5,801 nucleotides of DNA from an uncultured Microbacteriaceae bacterium. GTDB lineage: Bacteria > Actinomycetota > Actinomycetes > Actinomycetales > Microbacteriaceae. The position numbers were made by a program, and so were the translations under genes. The notes under the pieces are model-generated. The model was not told the origin of the DNA. It worked only from the letters and a program-made list of their open reading frames with translations, and did no database searches. The stretch covers positions 1 through 5,801 of the forward strand of contig CALBMG010000209.1 in assembly GCA_937896185.1 (NCBI GenBank), in the 5' to 3' direction. Below are positions 1 through 4,970 of this stretch, piece by piece; position 1 is the stretch's first letter; each line of letters begins with the position of its first letter.

Positions 1-34
1 GTGACTGGAGTTCAGACGTGTGCTCTTCCGATCT
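1..34. other. Illumina TruSeq adapter remnant, not genomic DNA
   Basis: The first 34 bases read GTGACTGGAG...TTCCGATCT, which is exactly the reverse complement of the widely used TruSeq read-through sequence that starts AGATCGGAAGAGC. Genomic sequence therefore starts at base 35. The adapter was left on an untrimmed read and carried into the contig end. It should be masked: it supplies two of the three bases of the apparent stop codon of the oxidoreductase gene, and also the start of a spurious plus-strand open frame. The sequence identity is seen directly; the adapter's identity is established knowledge. Confidence 0.97.
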
Positions 35-35
35 A

Positions 36-890
36 CCAGCCGCTTCCCGCGGTGCCATAAACCTCGACGCCCAACGAGTTGGGAACACCGTGTGCGATAC
101 GGCTGAGCGAAACCTGCGAAATCGCACCGGATTCGTGTACGGCGGTGACCAGTGCGACGTCGTCGTTCGTGACGGGGCCGCGCTCGGTCGAGGTGGATGC
201 GCCGTGGCCGACGGATCCCGCAGCGGCGACGGGACGTTCCGTGATGACGGTGCGAAGGCTGGCGCTGGTCACCTCGGCAATGTCACCGGCCACAAACTGC
301 AGTGCGTCGATGGCGTGAGCTCCGATGTCAAGAAGTGCGCCCGGTCCTGCCTGCGAGCTGGCGTACCGCCACGAGAGGGCGCCGCTGGGGTCCGATGCGT
401 AGTCGGCGTGGTACCACGCGCGTGCGGTGTGAATCGTGCCGAACATTCCGCTGTGGGCGGCCTGTGCCAGGGCTGCGAGTCCGGGAAGTCGGCGGAACGA
501 GAACCCGACACCCAGAATGGCGTCAGAGGCTTCGGCCAGTGCTGTCAGTGCGCCCGACTCGGTCGAGTCGCGGCCGATCGGCTTTTCTGCGAACACGTGC
601 TTGCCCGATGCGATGACCTTAGGCAGGATTTCGGCGTGCAGGAAGTTGGGCAATGCCACGCTGATGACGTCGACGTCCGAATTGATGAGGTCGTCAATGT
701 TTTCCAGGGCGGTCTGGAATCCGTAACGGTCGGCGACCTTCTGTGCGAGTGCGAGGTTGGGGTCGGCGATTGCGTACAGTTCGACGCGGATGGTGTCGCT
801 GACCGACATCGAAGCGTTGCGGTAACCGAATGCGTGTGCCTGTCCGGCCATTCCGGCACCGATGATGCCGACTTTCAGGGTTGTGGTCAT
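36..890 (-). CDS. Gfo/Idh/MocA-family NAD(P)-dependent oxidoreductase, 3'-truncated by contig end
   Basis: This gene encodes a cytoplasmic sugar or cyclitol dehydrogenase-type enzyme; the visible 285 codons are the N-terminal part. The Rossmann nucleotide-binding motif GIIGAGMAGQAH is at residues 8-19, with an acidic residue after the second strand (D43) and the family EKP motif at 102-104, which carries the usual catalytic lysine. The C-terminal substrate domain begins with a conserved W-x-x-DY-like stretch near 159-164 and has the D-x-G-x-H motif (D188, H192). Family members of this type are usually about 340-390 residues, so roughly 60-100 residues are missing. The apparent stop at 33-35 is an artefact: two of its bases lie in the adapter. 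The ATG at 890 has an AGGA Shine-Dalgarno with 6 nt spacing. It lies 30 bp downstream of the IolE-like gene and is probably co-transcribed with it. The exact substrate (inositol, an inosose, a keto sugar) cannot be assigned from sequence. Confidence 0.9.
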
Positions 891-920
891 GATGAGTCCT
901 GTTCGTTGAGGTTGTGGGGA

Positions 921-1844
921 TTAGTTAAAGCGGACGGGGGTTGTAAGGCCCTCGATGTATGCACGGGTGCGTTCAGCGATTTTGCGGGGCTCGCTGAAAT
1001 CCTTCAGCGGGTACATGTCCTGCTCGATGATCGCGAAAATGCCGGGGGTGTGGGCGTTGGCCTCGGCGAGGATTTCGGCATAGTCGGGGGTGCCGAAGGG
1101 TGGTTCGACCATGACGCCCATCGATACGGCGTCGACGAACGAGATTTCGTTTTTGAGGACGTCGGCGAGGATATCGGGGTGGACCTGCTTGAGGTGCAGG
1201 TATCCGATTCGGGTCGAGAATTCACGAATCAGGCGCACATTGTCACCCCAGTAATAGGCGAAGTGGCCGGTGTCGAGGCACAGGTTCATCCATCGCTCGT
1301 CGGTTCCGTTCAGAAGTCGGACGATTTCGTTGTACGAACCTACGGGGGTTTCGGCGTGCGAGTGGAATTGCTGCCGTAGTCCGAATTCTTCGAACAGGCG
1401 TTGGCCCAGCGCGTTGTGGCCGGTGCACAGCGCGGCCCATTCCTCGTCGGTGAAGGTGCGGGGGCTGGACACGTGTCCGTGGTGGTCGCGCTGCCACATT
1501 TCGGGTATCACGATGAGGTGTTCGGCTCCCAGTGACTGCACGAGTGCGGCGACGTCGCGAATTCCGTCCCACTGGTCATCGATGCTCGAGCCGCCGCGGT
1601 GGAGTCCGGTGAACACAGTGCCACCGGACACGATCAGGCCTCGTGCGGCGAGGTCGTCGGCGACTTGATTGTGGTCGGTGCCGAGGTATCCGTAGGGGCC
1701 GATTTCGGTGAAGGTGTATCCGGCGTCGCGGACCTCGTCAAGGTATTGTGCGGGGCCAGGTTGTGCGTCGTCGACGGCGTTCCAGACGCCCCAGGAGTCG
1801 GGGGCGATACCGATTCTGGCGAGAGGTGCGGTGTTGTCGGTCAT
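921..1844 (-). CDS. IolE-like sugar phosphate isomerase/epimerase (xylose isomerase-like TIM barrel)
   Basis: This is a complete 307-residue protein of the AP-endonuclease-2/xylose isomerase-like TIM-barrel superfamily, which uses a divalent metal to isomerise, epimerise or dehydrate sugars and cyclitols. The N-terminal GIAPDSWGVW (12-21), followed by EIGPYGYLGTD (47-57) and SGGTVFTGLH (73-82), resembles inosose dehydratases (IolE) and related IolH-type proteins. Likely metal ligands sit at the ends of successive strands: E165 in HSHAETPVGS, D191 in CLDTGHF (with H194), H217 in YLHLKQV and E274 in IIEQDMYP. The ATG at 1844 is preceded by GAGGA with 4 nt spacing. It is the first gene of a minus-strand unit with the oxidoreductase gene and diverges from a LacI-family regulator gene; the promoter in between carries a LacI-type palindrome. 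An IolE-type dehydratase next to a Gfo/Idh dehydrogenase suggests inositol or related cyclitol catabolism, but no other iol gene is in view, so the specific reaction is inference. Confidence 0.88.
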   Translation of the reverse strand: MTDNTAPLARIGIAPDSWGVWNAVDDAQPGPAQYLDEVRDAGYTFTEIGPYGYLGTDHNQVADDLAARGLIVSGGTVFTGLHRGGSSIDDQWDGIRDVAALVQSLGAEHLIVIPEMWQRDHHGHVSSPRTFTDEEWAALCTGHNALGQRLFEEFGLRQQFHSHAETPVGSYNEIVRLLNGTDERWMNLCLDTGHFAYYWGDNVRLIREFSTRIGYLHLKQVHPDILADVLKNEISFVDAVSMGVMVEPPFGTPDYAEILAEANAHTPGIFAIIEQDMYPLKDFSEPRKIAERTRAYIEGLTTPVRFN

Positions 1845-1853
1845 GGTGTCCTC
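1845..1853 (-). promoter_or_regulatory. Shine-Dalgarno of the IolE-like gene
   Basis: On the minus strand GAGGA lies 4 nt before the ATG at 1844. It supports this start over internal candidates and matches the spacing seen for the lacI-type gene opposite. Confidence 0.6.
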
Positions 1854-1875
1854 GGGGTTCGTGGGAGGTGTTGCA

Positions 1876-1881
1876 CATAAT
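1876..1881 (+). promoter_or_regulatory. Weak candidate -10 for the lacI-type regulator gene
   Basis: CATAAT is a 5/6 match to the -10 consensus on the plus strand, but no recognisable -35 lies 16-18 nt upstream. TAGTAT at 1897-1902 is an alternative, with TTGCAC at 1871-1876 as a poor -35 at 20 nt. Either would put the operator over or next to the start of transcription, consistent with autorepression. Low confidence. Confidence 0.25.
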
Positions 1882-1908
1882 CTAGAGCGCTCTAGTTAGT
1901 ATTGTCAA
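1879..1908 (-). promoter_or_regulatory. Predicted sigma-70-type promoter of the IolE-like/oxidoreductase operon
   Basis: On the minus strand a perfect -35 hexamer TTGACA (1908-1903) is followed, after 18 nt, by TAGATT (1884-1879), a 4/6 match to the -10 consensus. Transcription would start near 1872, giving a leader of about 28 nt that holds the Shine-Dalgarno. The LacI-type palindrome fills the spacer and overlaps the -10, so a bound repressor would exclude RNA polymerase. Sequence match is seen directly; activity is inferred. Confidence 0.65.
1882..1895. promoter_or_regulatory. LacI-family operator, perfect 14-bp palindrome
   Basis: CTAGAGCGCTCTAG is a perfect palindrome with the central CG and GAGCGCTC core typical of LacI/GalR-family operators. 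In this family the hinge-helix leucine intercalates at the central CG step; the neighbouring regulator keeps that leucine (L56). The site lies between divergent genes, inside the predicted promoter of the catabolic genes and about 36 bp before the regulator's start. It probably mediates repression of the catabolic operon and perhaps autoregulation. Confidence 0.8.
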
Positions 1909-1920
1909 TACCGTACCCCA

Positions 1921-1926
1921 AAGGAG
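1921..1926 (+). promoter_or_regulatory. Shine-Dalgarno that fixes the GTG start of the LacI-type regulator
   Basis: AAGGAG lies 4 nt before the GTG at 1931. The in-frame ATG at 1946 would be 19 nt away, too far, so GTG is chosen. With this start, residue numbering of the HTH and hinge matches E. coli LacI exactly (S16, V20, S21, L56). Confidence 0.75.
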
Positions 1927-1930
1927 AACC

Positions 1931-2926
1931 GTGAGCCGCATCACCATGGAAGACGTCGCGCGTGAAGCGGGCGTCTCGCGGGCTCTCGTGTCGATTGCTT
2001 ACCGTGACGCCGTCGGTGTCAGTGACGCAACCAAGGCGCACATCATCGATGTGGGGACCCGACTGGGGTATGTTCCGAACCGTATTGCTGCACGCCTTGC
2101 GAGTAAAAATGTGGACACCGTGGGGGTATTCCTGCAGGACCTGCACAACGAAGTCTTCGCAGACGTTTTCGACGGAATCCGCGACATCATCGATGACTCC
2201 GATGCACAGCTGGTGTTGGCCGTTGGGCGAATCGATGGCAGCGGAGACGCGGCAGCCATCAGGGCACTGTTCGAGAGCCGGGTTGATGTCATCATCGCCG
2301 CAGGTTTGATGATGACCGATTCCGAGGTTCGCGCCGTTGCTCAGGGAACGCCGCTGATCAGCGTGACCCGTGATGTGCCGGGAATCGATTCCGTGTGCGC
2401 CGACGATGTCGCCGGTGGCACCATCGCGACAGCACACCTGATCGAATCCGGCCACACCAACATTGTGTTTCTCTCGAACCCACAAACCCAGGGATATCAG
2501 GGGCGACAGCGTGGATATCTCGAGGCGATCACCGCAGCGGGACTCGAGCCTCGAATTGTTCCGGTCACCTATGACCGTCACGACGCCGAGGTCGCCGCGG
2601 GACTCATCGTGGATTCACCGCACCCACCCACCGCGTTTTTCGCACACAACGACCAGACGGCACTGGGTGTGCTTGACGCCATCGTGTTGCGCGGGCTGCG
2701 ACCCGGCAAGGACATCGCGGTGGTGGGGTATGACAACACGTCGCTGAGCCAGGCGCCCGTGATTGCGTTGACCACGGTTGATCCGCACAGCATCGAGCTG
2801 GGGCGATCGGCGGCTCGTCAGGCTTTGACCAGAATGGCGGACGCTGCTGGAGACGACGCCGCAGAAGCACGAGTCAGCATCGTGCACGAACCCACACTGG
2901 TTGCTCGCGCCTCGACGGCTCGATAG
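1931..2926 (+). CDS. LacI/GalR-family transcriptional regulator
   Basis: This is a complete 331-residue LacI/GalR-family regulator of usual family length, starting with GTG. The N-terminal helix-turn-helix spans about residues 4-25 (ITMEDVAREAGVSRALVSIAY) and the hinge helix about 50-58 (NRIAARLAS) with the intercalating leucine at L56. From about residue 62 comes the periplasmic-binding-protein-like sensor domain: VGVFLQDLHNEVFADVFDGI, the SVTRDVPGIDSV turn, the AHNDQTALGVL helix start and VVGYDNTSLSQ near the C-terminus. It is transcribed divergently from the IolE-like operon and a perfect LacI-type operator lies between them, so it is most simply the local repressor, induced by a sugar or cyclitol. 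The recognition helix has R17-A18 and I22 where LacI has Y17-Q18 and R22, a variant arrangement that I recall from other actinobacterial members. The effector cannot be read from the sequence. Confidence 0.93.
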   Translation: MSRITMEDVAREAGVSRALVSIAYRDAVGVSDATKAHIIDVGTRLGYVPNRIAARLASKNVDTVGVFLQDLHNEVFADVFDGIRDIIDDSDAQLVLAVGRIDGSGDAAAIRALFESRVDVIIAAGLMMTDSEVRAVAQGTPLISVTRDVPGIDSVCADDVAGGTIATAHLIESGHTNIVFLSNPQTQGYQGRQRGYLEAITAAGLEPRIVPVTYDRHDAEVAAGLIVDSPHPPTAFFAHNDQTALGVLDAIVLRGLRPGKDIAVVGYDNTSLSQAPVIALTTVDPHSIELGRSAARQALTRMADAAGDDAAEARVSIVHEPTLVARASTAR

Positions 2927-2935
2927 CAACCGGGA

Positions 2936-3406
2936 CTAGTCGACCCCGATGTCCTCATTCCAGAGGGTGGGGTTGTCCTCGATGAACGCGGCCATCATGG
3001 CGACAAGTTCGGGTTGGTTCATCACGGTCACATCGCAACCGTGTTCGGCGATCCAGTCCTGACCGCCCATAAAGTTGATGTCGTCACCGACGAGCACGCG
3101 ACCAATGCCGAACTGACGTACCAGGCCCGAGCAGTACCAACAGGGTGACAGCGTGGTTGCGAGGGTTACTTTGGCGTAGCTGCGCTGGCGGCCCGCGTTG
3201 CGGAATGCGCTCGTTTCGCCGTGCATCGAGGCGTCACCGTCCTGTACGCGCAGGTTGTGTCCGCTGCCCAACAGTCGATGATTCTCGTCGAACAGTGCGG
3301 CGCCGATGGGGATTCCGCCCTCGGACGCACCGGAAACAGCCTCGGCTATGGCAACCTGCATCTTTTCTTCGTCGGTGACGAAAATTTGACCGATTGCGTA
3401 GTTCAT
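2936..3406 (-). CDS. Cytosine deaminase, yeast Fcy1-type zinc deaminase
   Basis: This 156-residue cytoplasmic zinc enzyme belongs to the cytidine deaminase-like superfamily, closest in look to yeast cytosine deaminase Fcy1 (158 residues), which converts cytosine to uracil and ammonia. The catalytic motif HGE has zinc ligand H62 and proton-shuttle E64; the TTLSPCWYC motif gives zinc ligands C89 and C92. Other Fcy1-like positions are also present: N51 in SGHNLR, F112 in INF, and the C-terminal W149-NEDIG closing segment with D152. These match the substrate-pocket residues of the yeast enzyme, so cytosine is a better guess than guanine or tRNA adenosine. The ATG at 3406 has GGAAGG with 8 nt spacing. 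It lies 26 bp after an NCS1 purine/cytosine permease gene, the expected transport partner. Typical bacterial CodA is an unrelated, roughly 420-residue amidohydrolase. Other small pyrimidine-like substrates are not excluded. Confidence 0.88.
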   Translation of the reverse strand: MNYAIGQIFVTDEEKMQVAIAEAVSGASEGGIPIGAALFDENHRLLGSGHNLRVQDGDASMHGETSAFRNAGRQRSYAKVTLATTLSPCWYCSGLVRQFGIGRVLVGDDINFMGGQDWIAEHGCDVTVMNQPELVAMMAAFIEDNPTLWNEDIGVD

Positions 3407-3432
3407 AGCCGAGGCCTTCCGTGTGAGTGGGG
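3407..3432 (-). promoter_or_regulatory. Intercistronic gap with deaminase Shine-Dalgarno
   Basis: The 26-bp gap between the permease stop and deaminase start contains GGAAGG on the minus strand, 8 nt before the ATG. It has no room for a terminator or separate promoter, so the two genes are probably one transcript. Confidence 0.6.
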
Positions 3433-4821
3433 TTACTTCTTCAGTGCCTTGAACAGCACTGCATAGATGGCGGCTGCGGTGAAGAAGCCGACGGGTGCTG
3501 CGAGGTCACCGATGGGGTATGCCGCAGCGATGGGTCCGGTGTACAGGACCTGGTTGGCGAAGCCCCAGATGCCGAAGCCGGCACCGGCGATCAGAGCGAT
3601 CAGACCGGCGAGGTTTTCGTGCTTCGAGCCTTCGGCGATCAGGCCGCTGATGTCCTGACCCTTGCGCAGCAGGCGGTCAACGACGACGATGCCCAACCAC
3701 GGTGCAACCCAGTAGGCCACGACGAGGAGGAAGCCTTCAAAGGCGTGTCCCAGGTCGTTGATTGCCGAGAATGCGACGAGGGTACCGACGACACCCGAGA
3801 CGAGTGCCACGATGGCGCGACGAGTCTTTGCACCGAGCTTGACGCCAGCTGCGAGGATCGACAGCGAGCCCGAGTAGATGTTGAGCACGTTGGCCGAGAC
3901 CGAACCCACGGCGATGCACAGCAGGACGATGGGCGCGAACCATGCACCGACCGAAGCCGACAGGGTGTCGGCGAACAGCGAGGTGGGGTTGACGTGCTCG
4001 TCGTAGACGGCGCCGGTGACGATGGTGACGAATGCTGCACCGACCGACATGAGGATGGTGGTCGAGAAGAACATTCCCAGTGCTGCAGCCCAGCCCAGCT
4101 GGCGCGAGTTGGTGTTCGCGGGCAGGTAACGGGTGTAGTCCGAAGCGAAGGGGGTCCAGCCTGCGGTGTAACCGTATGCGGCACCGGCGGTAAGGGTGAA
4201 TCCTACGAAGTCGGGGACGGGGTTGTCCGAGTCCATGGGGGCTGCGCCGAGGTTTGCGCTGCTGAAGATCGCGATGGTTGCGATGGCGAACACGACGAGC
4301 AGCACATAGAACGCGTAGCGCTCAAAAACGTGGATGAAGTTGTGGCCGATGAGGGCGATCACGATTTGTGCTGCAGCGATGATCAGCAGAGCGATGGTGA
4401 TGTCAATGCCCGACATGCTCGAGAGTGCGAATGCGCCCGAGAGCGAATTGACGGCGAACCAGCCCACACCTGCGGTGACGACGACGAGTGCCGAGGGCAG
4501 TGCGTTGCCGATGCGACCGAATGCGGTGCGGCTGAGGACCATCTGGGGGACGCCGAGCTTGGGGCCCCAGGTAGAGAGCCAACCGTGGGTGATGACGCCG
4601 AGACCGTTACCGACGGCGATGGCGAGTGCGGCCTGCCAGAAGCTGAGTCCGAAGTACATGACTCCGAGCATTCCGACGAAGATGGTCGCGAACTCGAGGT
4701 TGGGCGAGGACCATACGGTGAACAGGTGCCAGGCCTTGCCGTGACGCTCGTTTGCCGGGATGGGCTCGATGTCGTTTGTTTCGATTGTGGACGCGTTTGC
4801 GCCAGAAGTTTTGTTAACCAT
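3433..4821 (-). CDS. NCS1-family purine/cytosine permease
   Basis: This 462-residue, highly hydrophobic protein fits the nucleobase:cation symporter-1 family with about 12 membrane segments and a short cytoplasmic N-terminus. Hydrophobic stretches lie near residues 43-60, 62-79, 108-124, 140-158, 168-187, 205-220, 243-265, 292-312, 335-352, 361-381, 404-420 and 440-458. The GWTPFASDYTRYLP segment (221-234) is the characteristic NCS1 signature seen in Fcy2-like purine-cytosine permeases, and the N-terminal WHLFTVWSSPNLEF resembles the first helix region, where the family binds cation and substrate. It probably imports cytosine, possibly with adenine, guanine or hypoxanthine, by ion coupling. 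It is followed 26 bp later by the cytosine deaminase gene, which supports cytosine as substrate. The ATG at 4821 has no proper Shine-Dalgarno; a -10-like TAAAAT ends 6 nt upstream, suggesting leaderless translation. E. coli CodB is shorter (419 residues), so I give no symbol. Confidence 0.92.
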   Translation of the reverse strand: MVNKTSGANASTIETNDIEPIPANERHGKAWHLFTVWSSPNLEFATIFVGMLGVMYFGLSFWQAALAIAVGNGLGVITHGWLSTWGPKLGVPQMVLSRTAFGRIGNALPSALVVVTAGVGWFAVNSLSGAFALSSMSGIDITIALLIIAAAQIVIALIGHNFIHVFERYAFYVLLVVFAIATIAIFSSANLGAAPMDSDNPVPDFVGFTLTAGAAYGYTAGWTPFASDYTRYLPANTNSRQLGWAAALGMFFSTTILMSVGAAFVTIVTGAVYDEHVNPTSLFADTLSASVGAWFAPIVLLCIAVGSVSANVLNIYSGSLSILAAGVKLGAKTRRAIVALVSGVVGTLVAFSAINDLGHAFEGFLLVVAYWVAPWLGIVVVDRLLRKGQDISGLIAEGSKHENLAGLIALIAGAGFGIWGFANQVLYTGPIAAAYPIGDLAAPVGFFTAAAIYAVLFKALKK

Positions 4822-4852
4822 TTGTTCATTTTATTGACCTGTTTGCTCATTT
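4821..4852. repeat. Tandem 11-bp direct repeat at the permease start, possible operator
   Basis: TTTGTTCATTT (4821-4831) recurs as TTTGCTCATTT (4842-4852): 10 of 11 bases identical, 21 bp apart, or two helical turns. The first copy overlaps the last base of the start codon and the -10-like hexamer of the permease gene. The phasing would place two protein units on the same face of the helix, so it may be an operator. The match is seen; function is inferred. Confidence 0.4.
4828..4833 (-). promoter_or_regulatory. Candidate -10 of the permease/deaminase operon (leaderless)
   Basis: TAAAAT on the minus strand is a 5/6 -10 match ending 6 nt before the ATG, so transcription would begin at the A of the start codon. 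There is no convincing -35. AATAAT on the minus strand (4877-4872) is an alternative -10 that would give a leader of about 45 nt, also without a clear -35 or Shine-Dalgarno. Confidence 0.4.
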
Positions 4853-4923
4853 GCGCAGTCGAGTTGCCGTCATTATTCGGTCCCTGACGAAACTTGGCTC
4901 TGACCGCAGTTTTGCACTCCGTG

Positions 4924-4955
4924 CCCGAATTTAACGGTGCTCGGCGGTATTCGGG
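4924..4955. repeat. 7-bp inverted repeat upstream of the methyltransferase gene
   Basis: CCCGAAT (4924-4930) and ATTCGGG (4949-4955) are exact reverse complements separated by 18 nt. A third copy of the ATTCGG core is at 4875-4880. It could be a spaced operator half-site pair for the methyltransferase promoter or chance; the arm is short and no T-run follows, so a terminator is not supported. Confidence 0.3.
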
Positions 4956-4958
4956 GCG

Positions 4959-4964
4959 TAAGTT
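4959..4964 (+). promoter_or_regulatory. Candidate -10 of the methyltransferase gene (leaderless)
   Basis: TAAGTT fits the TANNNT -10 pattern and ends 6 nt before the GTG at 4971, so the transcript would begin at the start codon. AGGGGA directly abuts the GTG and is too close to act as a Shine-Dalgarno. No clear -35 is seen. Confidence 0.4.
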
Positions 4965-4970
4965 AGGGGA

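Noticed and set aside
18..1379. Long plus-strand open frame of about 453 codons
   Set aside because: It begins inside the sequencing adapter and lies antisense to the oxidoreductase and IolE-like genes; its composition (rich in G, V, D, C, R) is typical of the complement of a biased high-GC gene and shows no family motif.
1892..2581. Minus-strand open frame of 229 codons over the LacI-type gene
   Set aside because: Shadow of the plus-strand regulator, which has HTH, hinge and sensor motifs and a Shine-Dalgarno; the shadow would also overlap the operator.
2931..2948. CGGG...CCCG weak hairpin between the convergent genes as a terminator
   Set aside because: The stem is only 4 bp with a long loop and no T-run on either strand; not enough to call a terminator.
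3361..3406. Alternative deaminase start at the ATG for residue 16 (3361)
   Set aside because: The ATG at 3406 has a good GGAAGG Shine-Dalgarno at 8 nt, and the resulting numbering lines up with yeast Fcy1 active-site positions.
4834..4839. TTGACC on the plus strand as a -35 for the methyltransferase gene
   Set aside because: No -10-like hexamer lies 16-19 nt downstream and the gene starts more than 130 bp away.
3427..4887. Long plus-strand open frame of about 486 codons antisense to the permease gene
   Set aside because: It mirrors the permease gene over its whole length and is very rich in C, D, E and G with no recognisable domain, while the minus strand gives a clear NCS1 transporter.
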